A stretch of DNA of 20,583 nt from SAR202 cluster bacterium Io17-Chloro-G7 (GCA_002817055.1 MUCU01000014.1:1-20583); one strand, 5' to 3'. Positions 6,603 through 14,872 are shown, counted from the stretch's first letter. The notes: generated from the sequence alone by a model not told the origin. Program-made: numbers and translations.

Positions 6603-6797
6603 TCTAACACAATTGACATCTGCCGTGACCGGTCCAAGGCCCATATCAATCCGTATTTTCCGCACCGCTGATTTCGTGATTCAAATTCGGGTAGCGTCGT
6701 GTCAGTTTTTACCTTGACCCTGGCTGCTAAAATCGATTTGAGTTTTCGTCAGTGGGATTCCGGCAGGCGATTCCAGCAGATATCTGGAGGCCCTGAA

Positions 6798-7065
6798 ATG
6801 AAGCGCACCACGGACCGGATTCTAACCACCCACACCGGCAGCCTGCCCTGAGTTGGTGGCGAAGAGAATCATCCGTTATGCCAATCTGGTAGGCCGGGAA
6901 AAGGTCCTTGCTGGCAGCGATTGCGGGTTTGGCTCGTCCGCCAGAACCAACCCGGCCATCCAACCGGAAATTGTCTGGCCCAAGCTGCAAGCAATGGCTG
7001 ATGGCGCACGCCTGGCCACGCAGCGGTTATGGTTACTGGTCGCAGCCTGGACCGTTATCGACTGA
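6798..7065 (+). pseudogene. Remnant of a MetE-like (cobalamin-independent methionine synthase family) gene
   Basis: Two ends of one gene are joined with the middle missing. ATG 6798, with CTGGAGG at 6784-6790, reads MKRTTDRILTTHTGSLP and then TGA (6849-6851), matching the conserved N-terminus of MetE-like methyltransferases. Within a few bases, in another frame (from 6856), VAKRIIRYANLVGREKVLAG leads into SDCGFGS, PEIVWPKLQAMADGARLATQ and RLW, which is the conserved C-terminus including the zinc-ligand Cys region. A normal member has roughly 340-380 residues; here about 17 plus 60 remain. A deletion of nearly the whole barrel plus frame loss is the simplest explanation. The frame then runs on to 7065 in unrelated sequence. 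It cannot make an active enzyme. Confidence 0.82.
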
Positions 7066-7131
7066 GTCCCTCAGGCATGCTAACATTTGGGCCAATCATG
7101 TTGGCCAAATTAGAAAAGGAAGGAGAGCAAG

Positions 7132-7977
7132 ATGGACATCGGCGTGGCCGCGGTTATTTCCAGCAAGTCAATGGACGTGGCGGTTTTGGCCCAAAGAGCG
7201 GAGGCCCTAGGTTTCGACTCTTTTTGGCTACCGGAGCACCCTATTGTCCCGGTGACCACCACCTCAAAGTACGGGGGCACTCCCGACGGGTCCATACCGC
7301 CGTTTATGATGGATCTGGCCGACCCTTTTATTTCGTTGGCTAGGGCCTCGGCTGTTACCGAGAAGATAATGTTGGGCACCAGCGTCTGCTTGGTGCCAGA
7401 GCACAACCCCATCGATCAGGCCAAACAGATCGCTACCCTCGACCGATTGTCCAATGGCCGTTTCATTTTCGGCATCGGCGCTGGCTGGCTGAGGGAGGAA
7501 TCCGAGATCATGGGCGGTGATTTCGACCACCGCTGGGGCCAAACCCGTGAAGCTATTTTGGCCATGAAGGAGCTTTGGACCAAAGACGAGTCCGAGTTCC
7601 ACGGAAGATTCTTCGATTTCCCACCGGTCAGGTGTTTTCCCAAGCCGGTTCAGACACCCCACCCCCCGGTGCTCTTGGGTGGCGACGCCGCCAACGTTTT
7701 CAAACGGGTGGTTGCCTGGGGTGACGGGTGGTTGCCGGTGCGGGCCGATGTGGAAAAGGTGAAGCAAGGGCGGGCCACCTTGGATGAGTTGGCCGAAGCG
7801 GCGGGCCGTGACCCCAGCTCGATCAACATTAGTGTCTACGGCGCACCCCACGACCGGGACGAGATCGCCAAATACGAGGATGCCGGCGCAAACCGCGCTG
7901 TCGTCAGCCTCCCCAGCACTTTGGAAGGTGAAGGTCTCGATGCCCTGGAGGAGTTGGCAACAAAGGTTCTCTCTTAA
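7132..7977 (+). CDS. LLM class flavin/F420-dependent oxidoreductase
   Basis: This 281-residue luciferase-like TIM-barrel protein is close in layout to the F420-dependent subgroup (TIGR03619 type). Diagnostic segments are AEALGFDSFWLPEHP (near the N-terminus), KIMLGTSVCLVPEHNPIDQA, LSNGRFIFGIGAGWLREESE and FPKPVQTPHPPVLLGGDAAN. These enzymes use reduced FMN or coenzyme F420 to reduce or oxygenate small organic substrates; the cofactor here cannot be fixed from the sequence alone. The start ATG 7132 follows GGAGAG (7122-7127). A small inverted repeat, GGCCAA-TCATG-TTGGCC (7090-7106), lies in the leader. It directly follows the MetE-like remnant. Confidence 0.88.
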   Translation: MDIGVAAVISSKSMDVAVLAQRAEALGFDSFWLPEHPIVPVTTTSKYGGTPDGSIPPFMMDLADPFISLARASAVTEKIMLGTSVCLVPEHNPIDQAKQIATLDRLSNGRFIFGIGAGWLREESEIMGGDFDHRWGQTREAILAMKELWTKDESEFHGRFFDFPPVRCFPKPVQTPHPPVLLGGDAANVFKRVVAWGDGWLPVRADVEKVKQGRATLDELAEAAGRDPSSINISVYGAPHDRDEIAKYEDAGANRAVVSLPSTLEGEGLDALEELATKVLS

Positions 7978-8016
7978 AGTTCTTTCATAACGTAATAATT
8001 ATTAACCTGAACAATA

Positions 8017-8044
8017 TTGCCAAATTCTCGGCGGCCCATATAAT
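8017..8044 (+). promoter_or_regulatory. Sigma-70-type promoter for the second luciferase-like gene
   Basis: TTGCCA (8017-8022) and a perfect TATAAT (8039-8044) are separated by 16 bases. The start codon lies about 210 bases downstream, which would give a long leader. Confidence 0.5.
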
Positions 8045-8212
8045 GTGTGTTGACCTTTCGGGCCGAGGCCCTGCAATAAGACTCACGCCATCTCATTATG
8101 AGAGCAACGGAGAAGATTCTGCTTAAAAACAGGAGCTTCTTCCGTCCCTAGGCTCGCACACTATGACAGTCGCCCAAATGGTTAAACGGGCTGTAAGCCA
8201 AAATACCCCACC

Positions 8213-8238
8213 AAATTTGCCCCCAAAATTTGCCCCCA
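8213..8238. repeat. 13-base perfect tandem duplication next to a Shine-Dalgarno
   Basis: AAATTTGCCCCCA is present twice (8213-8225 and 8226-8238). AGGAGAG (8240-8246) follows one base later. Confidence 0.9.
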
Positions 8239-8255
8239 TAGGAGAGTGAATCACA

Positions 8256-9425
8256 ATGGCACTTCCGGAAAGAATGAAGTTTGGCATTTTCCTGGGTCCT
8301 TTCCACCGGGTGGGTGAAAACCCCACGTTGGCCATGGACCGGGACATGGAACTAATCCAGTGGCTGGACTACTTGGGCTATGACGAAGCATGGATTGGCG
8401 AGCACCACAGCGCAGGTTGGGAGACAATTTCCTCGCCCGAAATATTCATGGCTGTCGCTGCCGACCGGACCAAGCACATTAAGCTCGGGACAGGCGTTAT
8501 TAGCCTGCCTTACCACCATCCATTCATGGTGGCGAACCGGATGGTCCAATTGGACCACATGACGCACGGCCGAGTGATGTTGGGGGTCGGCCCTGGCGCT
8601 TTGCCGGGCGACGCATATATGCTGGGCATCGACGCCACCACCCAGCGGCAGCGCATGGACGAAGCATTGGGAATCGTTCTGCGACTGATGACCGAGACCG
8701 AGCCCATCACCTATAAGAGTGACTGGTTCGAGCTTAAAGAGGCTATGTTGCAACTGCGGCCCTTCCAGAAGCCAACTATGCCGATAACCGTGGCCTCTGT
8801 GCAGTCCCCGTCCGGCGTGGCATTGGCTGGCAAATACGGAGCTTCAGTTTTGACCATCACCGCCCCCAGAGACCCATCGCCTGACGGCAGATCGGACCTG
8901 CAAAACCTTTGGACCATCGCCGAGAATTCCGCAGCGGAGCACGGGCAGACCGTGGACCGTGACGATTGGCGCTTGGTGCTTCCGGTTCATTTGGCGGAGA
9001 CCAAGAAAGAAGCAATGGAGGACGCCAGAATCGGCGCCGGCCGCTACCAGCGGGAGTATTTCGAATATACCATGGGGCGTGACCCCTTGGACTGCCCCCT
9101 GGAAAAGATAATCGACGTCATGGTGGACAACGGGACCTGGGTTGTGGGAACTCCGGACGACTGCATTGAAGGAATTAAGCGTCTGGAGGAGAGAAGCGGC
9201 GGTTTCGGCGGCTTCTTGGTTCAGACCATTGACTGGGCGCCCAGAGAAAAGCTGCTAAAGAGCTATGAACTGTTGGCCCGCTACGTCATGCCCCACTTCC
9301 AAGGCTCAGTGGCCAGCACCGCCGCTTCCAACCAATGGGCATACGAGCACCGGGAGACGCTGATGGCCGGCAGGAACCGGGCCATCGACAAAGCCAAAGA
9401 AGATTGGACCGGACGCGTCAGATAG
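8256..9425 (+). CDS. LLM class flavin-dependent monooxygenase, limonene-monooxygenase-like
   Basis: This 389-residue bacterial luciferase-like monooxygenase is of the subgroup often annotated as limonene 1,2-monooxygenase. Diagnostic segments are DEAWIGEHHSAGWETISSPE (about 43-62), HIKLGTGVISLPYHHPFMVA (about 74-93), and LDHMTHGRVMLGVGPGALPG followed by DAYMLGID. A C-terminal helical tail carries W-rich segments. Such enzymes use FMNH2 and O2 to insert oxygen into unactivated or aldehyde/ketone substrates. The reductant could come from the flavin reductase at 3147 or elsewhere. The start ATG 8256 follows AGGAGAG by 9 bases. It has its own promoter candidate and is followed by a strong hairpin at 9514-9551. 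The true substrate is unknown; SAR202-type genomes are known for many paralogs of this class. Confidence 0.9.
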   Translation: MALPERMKFGIFLGPFHRVGENPTLAMDRDMELIQWLDYLGYDEAWIGEHHSAGWETISSPEIFMAVAADRTKHIKLGTGVISLPYHHPFMVANRMVQLDHMTHGRVMLGVGPGALPGDAYMLGIDATTQRQRMDEALGIVLRLMTETEPITYKSDWFELKEAMLQLRPFQKPTMPITVASVQSPSGVALAGKYGASVLTITAPRDPSPDGRSDLQNLWTIAENSAAEHGQTVDRDDWRLVLPVHLAETKKEAMEDARIGAGRYQREYFEYTMGRDPLDCPLEKIIDVMVDNGTWVVGTPDDCIEGIKRLEERSGGFGGFLVQTIDWAPREKLLKSYELLARYVMPHFQGSVASTAASNQWAYEHRETLMAGRNRAIDKAKEDWTGRVR

Positions 9426-9513
9426 GCCTGCATAAATTGCTGCCCCAGCATAATACCGGTCTTCTTGATCGGGGCTCATGATGCCCGGGTTCAGCAAACA
9501 TTTTGTTGAAAGT

Positions 9514-9551
9514 CGCTGGCATTGAGGCTTTAGTTAGCCTCACTGCCAGCG
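9514..9551. terminator. Long hairpin between the monooxygenase and the MDR gene
   Basis: CGCTGGCA (9514-9521) pairs with TGCCAGCG (9544-9551). After one mismatch, TGAGGCT (9523-9529) pairs with AGCCTCA (9536-9542), leaving a 6-base loop. No T tract follows on either strand, so this may be a processing or pausing structure rather than a classic terminator. Confidence 0.55.
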
Positions 9552-9627
9552 TTACCGATGGCCGCCCCAATTCAATAGACGTGCTAGAGAGCCAAGTCCT
9601 GGGTCGGTTTCCACCTGGAGGCGTAAC

Positions 9628-10611
9628 ATGAAAGCAGTCTGGTACGAACAAAACGGGGACGCGGGTGTCCTAAACATCGGCGACATGCCCGACCCAGAGC
9701 CTGGACCCGAAGAAGTCCGAATTCGAATAGTGTCCTCCGGCATTAACCCTTCGGACTGGAAGCGGCGCCAAGGCCTGACGGCAACGATGGGTCACCCCAG
9801 AGTGGTGCCCCACCAAGACGGGGCCGGAGTTATCGACCAAGTGGGCTCCGGGGTGCCCGCCAACCGGGTGGGTGAGCGTGTGTGGTTGTACCAGTGCCAG
9901 ATTGGGCGACCCTATGGGACGGCCGCCGAGTATACTGTCCAACCCGCAATCCGAGCCGTGCCTTTGCATGCGAACGTCAATTTTACCCAGGGAGCCTGCT
10001 TGGGGGTACCCGCCATGACTGCCCACCGGTGTTTGTTCGCTGACGGACCCGTGGCTGGTAAGACAGTCTTTGTGCCGGGTGGGGCCGGGGCTGTGGGCAA
10101 CTACGCCATACAATTGGCCAAGCTCGACGGTGCTCAGGTCATCTCCACGGTGAGTTCCGACGAAAAGGCCAGTATCGCAAAATCAGCAGGCGCCAGCCAC
10201 GTTGTGAACTACCGCACCGAAGACGTGGTCAGCCGCATTTTAGAGGTAACCGATGGCGCGGGCGTCGACCATATCGTAGAGGTGGACTTCGCAGGTAATT
10301 TCAAAATCAGCCAGCAAATACTGAAAGCCAACAGCGTCCTGGCGGTCTACGCCGCAGGCACTCCGCCACAGCCGCCGGTGCCGCTCCAGTTCAACGTCAG
10401 CAACGTAAACGTCAGGCTGGTCTTGGTCTACGACATGCCTGAGCCAGCCAAAACCGCCGCAGTTGAAGACATAAACAGGCTGGTAGAGCAGAACAAGCTC
10501 AGCCATCTTTTGGGGCCGCGTTTCTCCCTAGACACAGCGGCCGAAGCCCATCGGGCGGTGGAAGGCGGCGCGATCGGCAACGTGACCTTGGATGTGGGTA
10601 CAGGAGATTAG
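9628..10611 (+). CDS. Zinc-free MDR family oxidoreductase, NADPH:quinone reductase-like
   Basis: This 327-residue medium-chain dehydrogenase/reductase is of the quinone oxidoreductase type. A GroES-like N-terminal domain (SSGINPSDWKRRQG, about 36-49) is followed by a Rossmann domain with the nucleotide motif PGGAGAVGNYAIQLAK (150-165) and GASHVVNYRTEDV. The structural and catalytic zinc cysteines of alcohol dehydrogenases are absent, which points to NADPH-dependent reduction of quinones or activated double bonds. GGAGG (9617-9621) precedes ATG 9628 by 6 bases. It is convergent with the thioredoxin gene downstream. The physiological substrate is not known. Confidence 0.9.
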   Translation: MKAVWYEQNGDAGVLNIGDMPDPEPGPEEVRIRIVSSGINPSDWKRRQGLTATMGHPRVVPHQDGAGVIDQVGSGVPANRVGERVWLYQCQIGRPYGTAAEYTVQPAIRAVPLHANVNFTQGACLGVPAMTAHRCLFADGPVAGKTVFVPGGAGAVGNYAIQLAKLDGAQVISTVSSDEKASIAKSAGASHVVNYRTEDVVSRILEVTDGAGVDHIVEVDFAGNFKISQQILKANSVLAVYAAGTPPQPPVPLQFNVSNVNVRLVLVYDMPEPAKTAAVEDINRLVEQNKLSHLLGPRFSLDTAAEAHRAVEGGAIGNVTLDVGTGD

Positions 10612-10823
10612 CGCTCCTCGTCACGATCAGTCAACGGTAATCAGAGAATTTCTCGTTGCCATGCCCACCCTCACCCAGGGTATGGACCCAATCTGTTCCC
10701 CCACAATCAAATCCTAATCATCACCCGAAGCTCAGCTCGGATGCGAACTGGGAAGGGAGGGGGAGACCGTTGGTAATGTGCCAGGCGAATCCAGTTTACC
10801 CCCCATATTTATGTCGCTAGCTA

Positions 10824-11456
10824 TTACCCATTGTCCTCTTGCGGGCGGTTTTCATCCGACATCATTGCGTCGATAATGTTGATCAAGTTATTGGGCCTGA
10901 GCAGGCCCGACCTTTTTTCAAAAATTTCTCCCTCCGAATTTATGAAAAGTGTGGTAGGCATGCTTGTAATCGAATATTTGCGAGTCACGCTGGAATCGGT
11001 GGTGAACCCGGCGGGATAGGTTATTCCCAGGTCTCGCAAAAGCTTCGCTGCTTCCAGGTGCCCACCGTCGCCAAAACCGGTAAACGGCCCAACGTCTACA
11101 CCTATCAGAGTGATGTCGTCCTTAAATTGGTTGTGGAACTGCTGAAATCCTGGCATTTCCGCCCGGCAGGGAGGACATAGCGCAGCCCAGAAATTTAGGA
11201 TCACCGGCCCGCCATGAAATCGCGAAAAGTTGATTTCCTTGGCTCCACCAACCTCCTCGACGCCTTGGTACAGGGAGATAGAAAAGTCGGCTGCTCTGAC
11301 CAGACCGCTTCCCAAGGACACCAGAGTGACAGCCAAAGCCACGACAATTACCAAGGCTGCAGCCACGCCGCCATACAATAATCCCTTTCGCTGGTTCCTC
11401 CGTGCGCCGCTTCTAAAAGCGGCGGAGACCCTGCGCTTGGATCTCCTGCTGGACAT
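10824..11456 (-). CDS. Membrane-anchored TlpA/ResA-type thioredoxin
   Basis: This protein has 210 residues. A basic N-terminus (RRSKRRVSAAFRSGARR) precedes one membrane segment (about 26-50), so the rest should lie outside the membrane. The thioredoxin-fold domain carries Cys94-Pro-Pro-Cys97 in FWAALCPPCRAEMP and the cis-proline in TSMPTTLF (Pro167). TlpA/ResA-type proteins reduce disulfides in secreted proteins, including cytochrome c apoproteins, taking electrons from CcdA or DsbD; none of these partners is in the window. CPPC is less common than CEPC in ResA but is found in the family. The start ATG 11456 follows AGGAGG. It is monocistronic here. Confidence 0.9.
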   Translation of the reverse strand: MSSRRSKRRVSAAFRSGARRNQRKGLLYGGVAAALVIVVALAVTLVSLGSGLVRAADFSISLYQGVEEVGGAKEINFSRFHGGPVILNFWAALCPPCRAEMPGFQQFHNQFKDDITLIGVDVGPFTGFGDGGHLEAAKLLRDLGITYPAGFTTDSSVTRKYSITSMPTTLFINSEGEIFEKRSGLLRPNNLINIIDAMMSDENRPQEDNG

Positions 11457-11785
11457 TCCCAGACCCTCCTGGCTTAAATATCACGCCCGCCGTAGACTTC
11501 CTCGAATTACCAGCTTAAGATGCTCTGCCCCACAAAATGATTCAAATTTGAGGGGAATTAATCGAGGCCAATGCAATGCCAGCCAACAGAACCAGCCGTC
11601 CCAAGTTCCCAGCCCCGCAAGCATTTTTTTCGATAGTTCCCTTCTCCATTGCTTACGTCCCAAGCCTCAAAGCGGCCTTGCCCTGCCAAACGACCAGCCG
11701 ACCCCCGCTCTTGTTTGGACTGGCTCTAAATTCTCGCCTAGCTAGGCCGCATGGTTGACACGCTGGCTAGCCAAAATCCGAGCAC
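11457..11785. other. Intergenic region, nothing recognised
   Basis: No gene, repeat or clear promoter is seen between the thioredoxin start and the tRNA-Pro terminator. Open frames here lack ribosome binding sites and recognisable domains. Confidence 0.45.
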
Positions 11786-11815
11786 AAAAAAGCCGGTACC
11801 ACTCGAGTGGTACCG
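11786..11815 (-). terminator. Rho-independent terminator of tRNA-Pro
   Basis: The perfect 22-base palindrome CGGTACCACTCGAGTGGTACCG (11794-11815, written as 11-base arms CGGTACCACTC and GAGTGGTACCG) is followed on the minus strand by GC and six T (11791-11786). It lies 17 bases past the CCA end of the tRNA. Confidence 0.9.
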
Positions 11816-11832
11816 ACTTGTCTTTAGTTCGC

Positions 11833-11909
11833 TGGTCGGGGCGGCAAGATTTGAACTTGCGGCCCCCTACACCCCATGCAGGTGCGCTACCGGGCTGCGC
11901 CACGCCCCG
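11833..11909 (-). tRNA. tRNA-Pro (anticodon GGG), CCA encoded
   Basis: On the minus strand the acceptor CGGGGCG pairs with CGCCCCG. The D arm is GCGC/GCGC. The anticodon stem CCTGC/GTAGG encloses loop ATGGGGT with anticodon GGG (11875-11873). The T arm is GCAAG-TTCAAAT-CTTGC. Discriminator A and CCA (11835-11833) are encoded. The second base pair of the anticodon stem, next to the GTAGG arm, includes a wobble. Confidence 0.95.
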
Positions 11910-11918
11910 ACTGCCCCG

Positions 11919-11924
11919 ATTATA
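11919..11924 (-). promoter_or_regulatory. Promoter -10 of tRNA-Pro
   Basis: On the minus strand TG-T-TATAAT is an extended -10 with a perfect hexamer, ending 9 bases before the tRNA 5' end. The -35 is weak. Confidence 0.6.
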
Positions 11925-12164
11925 ACATAAATTTCCCGTGGTTCAGGAGACCCCAGCTGTCCAATTCGCCCTCTGCCGGAGCCTCAGGTCCATTTAACCG
12001 GAGCCCAACCATTAATGAGTGGCAGCGCCAATTGGCTTCGCCTATAATTGCCCGTGGGTCCAGAGTTGGATTCAGGTTGTATCTTCGACAATGCTTAACT
12101 ATCCATTGCTGGGCTAGAGTGTTTGGACGTGGTAACAAACCAGAATTTGGCTACGGAGGTCTTG

Positions 12165-13457
12165 ATGCCTGGACCGTTGCCCGGACCCCCGCCGGGACCC
12201 TTGGACGGAGTAAAGGTAGTCGAATTTACCGAAATCATCGCCGGGCCCTTGGCTGGCATGCTTTTGGCCGATTTGGGCGCCGAGGTCATTAAGGTCGAGC
12301 CTCCATGGGGTGAACCATGGCGCTTCGTTCAAGCCTTTTTGCCGACCGAGAGCCGGGTATTCATGGCCTACAATAAGGGCAAGCGTGGCCTGACATTGGA
12401 CCTGAAAACTGCCGGGGCCCGCCAGATTCTGGAGCGCCTGATACTCCAAGCTGATGTGGTTTTGGTGAACTACCGCCCGGATGTGGTGTCTAAGCTGGGC
12501 TTGGATTACGACTCTTTGTCTGCTTTGAACCCTCGGCTGGTTTATTGCGACTTGACCGCTTACGGTCGCCAAGGACCGGACGCCCACCGGCCCGGTTACG
12601 ATGTGGTGCTCCAAGCTCTTTCGGGGATGTTGGCCGCCGAAGGGAAAATGAGTGAGGGAACGCCTCAGCCTATTGTGTCCACGCCACTAATCGACACTAC
12701 ATCGGGGTTTAGCTTGGCATGGTGCGTCTGCGCCGGATTGTATGCTAGGGAGCGTACCGGCCTTGGTCAGAAGGTGGAAACAACGCTGCTGGGCACCACC
12801 CTGGTCCATTTGGCCATGCGGTTTTTGCAAGTGGAAAACATTGACCAACCAGTACGGGATCAGACCCTGGAGGACTTGGCGGCCTTTCGAGCAGCCTCTG
12901 TTTCTTATCAGGACATCCTCAACTTCTATCAGGAGTCCCATTCACCCCTGCCCGGCAATATTTACTACCGCGTATACGCAACCCAAGATGGGGCTATTGC
13001 CGTGGGCTGCTTGAGCGACCCCCTGCGCCGCCGCCTGCTGGACGTGCTAGGCCTGACCGACATCCGGTTCGAGCCCGGCCATGACCCTACGTCACCGGAG
13101 TCTATGGCCTTTGGGCGTGATTTGGAAAAGAAGGCCGACGGGATGTTTCTGGAAAAAACGACGTGTCAATGGCTGGAAATTCTGGATAACCGGAACATCC
13201 CTGCCGGTCCGGTCCGGTTCATTGAGGAGATGGTGGACCACCCTCAAGTAATAGCCTCCGGGCTTCTCGCCGAGGTGAAACACAAAGAGGCGGGCAGAGT
13301 AAAGATGGTCGGTCCCTTGGCGAAGTTCAATGGAACATTCCCGCCGCTGGCCTCGGCATCGCCAGCGTTGGGACAGCATACCGCGGAGATTCTTTTGGAG
13401 CTGGGCTATACCGCCGAAGAAGTCGACCAATGGCGGCAGGACGGGGTAGTCGTTTAG
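12165..13457 (+). CDS. CaiB/BaiF class III CoA-transferase
   Basis: This 430-residue protein belongs to the formyl-CoA transferase/CaiB family, which moves CoA between carboxylic acids through an aspartyl-CoA anhydride. The N-terminus PLDGVKVVEFTEIIAGPLAG leads into LLADLGAEVIKVEPP, the family signature. The nucleophile is Asp177 in PLIDTTSG, preceded by RPGYDVVLQALSG. The C-terminal region has VRFIEEMVDHPQV and a final LGYTAEEVDQW helix, as usual for the family. I chose ATG 12165 because GGAGG sits 5 bases upstream; the frame is open to a TTG at 12123 that lacks a Shine-Dalgarno and would add 14 unlikely residues. The acyl substrates are unknown. It ends at a bidirectional terminator facing the hydrolase gene. 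Confidence 0.92.
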   Translation: MPGPLPGPPPGPLDGVKVVEFTEIIAGPLAGMLLADLGAEVIKVEPPWGEPWRFVQAFLPTESRVFMAYNKGKRGLTLDLKTAGARQILERLILQADVVLVNYRPDVVSKLGLDYDSLSALNPRLVYCDLTAYGRQGPDAHRPGYDVVLQALSGMLAAEGKMSEGTPQPIVSTPLIDTTSGFSLAWCVCAGLYARERTGLGQKVETTLLGTTLVHLAMRFLQVENIDQPVRDQTLEDLAAFRAASVSYQDILNFYQESHSPLPGNIYYRVYATQDGAIAVGCLSDPLRRRLLDVLGLTDIRFEPGHDPTSPESMAFGRDLEKKADGMFLEKTTCQWLEILDNRNIPAGPVRFIEEMVDHPQVIASGLLAEVKHKEAGRVKMVGPLAKFNGTFPPLASASPALGQHTAEILLELGYTAEEVDQWRQDGVVV

Positions 13458-13498
13458 CCCAGCAGCAATCGCCGGTCTAGCGGCGCGAGGTTTCTATA

Positions 13499-13529
13499 AT
13501 ATTTGGCGACGATAAGACAAGCCAAATAT
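13499..13529. other. Inverted repeat before the terminator
   Basis: ATATTTGGC (13499-13507) and GCCAAATAT (13521-13529) form a 9-base stem around a 13-base loop, 22 bases before the main terminator hairpin. Confidence 0.6.
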
Positions 13530-13550
13530 GATATAAGTAGAAAATAATAT

Positions 13551-13581
13551 AGGGGCAGCTGCTTCGCTGCCCCTACTTTTT
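13551..13581 (+). terminator. Terminator between convergent genes, probably bidirectional
   Basis: AGGGGCAGC (13551-13559) pairs with GCTGCCCCT (13566-13574), followed by AC and five T on the plus strand. On the minus strand the hairpin is followed by ATATTATTTTC, so it can also end the hydrolase transcript. Confidence 0.85.
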
Positions 13582-13691
13582 GCCGGATGTAGCCATTAAC
13601 CCTGCGCATCGCCGGAACGGTGCCTAGAGTCACGGTACCTAAAATCAACGTAAACGGGAATTGCGGTGATGGCAGTGCAAATGTTGAGAAA

Positions 13692-14489
13692 CTATTTGAT
13701 ACCGCCTAGGAAATCCGATACCGCACTCTGAAATTCCTGGGGTTTCTCGACCTGAGGCGAATGGCCGCAGTGGTCGATAACTTTTAGCGTGGCATTTGGC
13801 AACGCCTTCTGATATTGCACTCCGCACTCTTCAGGAATAATGGCATCCTGCTTTCCCCACACTACCAGGGTCGGAGTGGACACCTTGGCCAGATAGTGAC
13901 TCAGGCTGGGATTGTGCAAATATGGCCGCCAGCAAAGCCGGGATGCCATCGCCTGGTTTGAGTGTTGAACATCTGATTGCTCGGGCGTCAACGCTTGGGT
14001 GTACTGGTCATAGTTCTCCACCTGGGATGTGTCGTAAAACCGCAGCTTCAGGCGGGTATCGTTGCCAACCATAAAGATTTCAGCAATTTCTCCATTTTCC
14101 GGCTTGATGCCAGCAGCATCAATCAGAACCAACGCCTTTATTTGATGCCGGTCCATAGCAGCCATTTCCGCCGCAACCCAACCGCCCATCGAAGCACCCA
14201 TCAGGACATACTGGTCCAAGCCTAAAGCCGCCACCAATTCCTGATTAAAGTGGCAAACGTCGGTGATGGAGCCAACCCAATCGGGTCTGGGAGTCCCGTT
14301 AAATCCGGGCATAGACGGCGCGTAGACCGTGTGACTTTTGGCCAGTTCTTCGTGATACGGCTGCCAACCTGCGTTCCCGCCTGCTCCGTGAAGGAAAAGC
14401 AAGGCCGGACCGGAGCCGCCAGAGAACATTTGTACGTCGATACCGCCTACACTGAGTTTGGATTCATTAGCGCTCATGGTCGTCGTCAT
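13692..14489 (-). CDS. Alpha/beta hydrolase
   Basis: This 265-residue alpha/beta-hydrolase-fold protein has a complete catalytic triad: Ser100 in GASMGG, Asp215 in WGKQDAIIP and His243 in DHCGHSPQVEKP. The oxyanion-hole segment is LFLHGAGGNAGW (31-42). The layout resembles C-C bond hydrolases and lactonase/esterase members of the fold; substrate specificity cannot be assigned. There is no signal peptide. The start ATG 14489 has GAGG about 12 bases upstream, and a second in-frame ATG five codons in is possible. It is convergent with the CoA-transferase, sharing the terminator at 13551-13581. Confidence 0.9.
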   Translation of the reverse strand: MTTTMSANESKLSVGGIDVQMFSGGSGPALLFLHGAGGNAGWQPYHEELAKSHTVYAPSMPGFNGTPRPDWVGSITDVCHFNQELVAALGLDQYVLMGASMGGWVAAEMAAMDRHQIKALVLIDAAGIKPENGEIAEIFMVGNDTRLKLRFYDTSQVENYDQYTQALTPEQSDVQHSNQAMASRLCWRPYLHNPSLSHYLAKVSTPTLVVWGKQDAIIPEECGVQYQKALPNATLKVIDHCGHSPQVEKPQEFQSAVSDFLGGIK

Positions 14490-14798
14490 TTCGCCATCCT
14501 CATTTCTTAAAGTCTATTTTGGTGACCTTCTTGGTATGAAAAGCAACCCCCAACGCCAACCCCATCGGGTGCTCCGGTACAATGCGCAATACGACCGGGC
14601 ACTCGCAACACAGCTCGAGTCCGTCCGTGTCTGACTTAGGGATTCTCGACCAAAAGCCAAATGTTGTCAAGGTGGCCCTTGAGTGTTTGGGATGCCTAGC
14701 CCTTGACAGCAATTAGACCCGTTACTACTATTATCGCAACTGGACTGTATTACCGACGCTTTTCACCTCAAGGTCCAGACTTCATATCCACCGCTCAT
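14490..14798. other. Intergenic region upstream of hydrolase and tRNA-Gln
   Basis: A minus-strand open frame (14712-14500, 70 codons) ends 10 bases before the hydrolase start and finishes in a Lys-rich tail, but I recognise no domain and leave it uncalled. The tRNA-Gln promoter lies at 14703-14731. Confidence 0.4.
14703..14731 (+). promoter_or_regulatory. Sigma-70-type promoter of tRNA-Gln
   Basis: A perfect TTGACA (14703-14708), a 17-base spacer and TACTAT (14726-14731) lie 67 bases before the tRNA. Confidence 0.6.
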
Positions 14799-14872
14799 TG
14801 GGGATTAGTCCAGTGGTAGGACGCCTGACTCTGGCTCAGGAAGCAGAGGTTCGAATCCTCTATCCCCAGCCA
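14799..14872 (+). tRNA. tRNA-Gln (anticodon CTG), CCA encoded
   Basis: Acceptor TGGGGAT pairs with ATCCCCA. The D arm is GTCC/GGAC, the anticodon stem CCTGA/TCAGG encloses CTCTGGC with anticodon CTG, and the T arm is AGAGG-TTCGAAT-CCTCT. Discriminator G and CCA (14870-14872) are encoded. The toxin-antitoxin pair starts 42 bases downstream. Confidence 0.95.

Larger units (their letters stand above)
7978..8255. other. Intergenic region with promoter and tandem repeat
   Basis: No gene is supported. The region contains a promoter candidate at 8017-8044 and a 13-base tandem duplication touching the Shine-Dalgarno of the next gene. Confidence 0.5.

Noticed and set aside
11794..11815. KpnI-XhoI-KpnI-like palindrome as cloning vector or adapter contamination
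   Set aside because: It is the stem of a normal tRNA terminator with the expected T run and spacing, and natural sequence continues on both sides.
12123..12164. TTG start of the CoA-transferase at 12123
   Set aside because: No Shine-Dalgarno precedes it, whereas ATG 12165 has GGAGG at good spacing and gives the normal family N-terminus.
14500..14712. 70-codon minus-strand frame upstream of the alpha/beta hydrolase
   Set aside because: It is positioned like a small operon partner, but it overlaps the tRNA-Gln promoter region and has no recognisable features or supported start.
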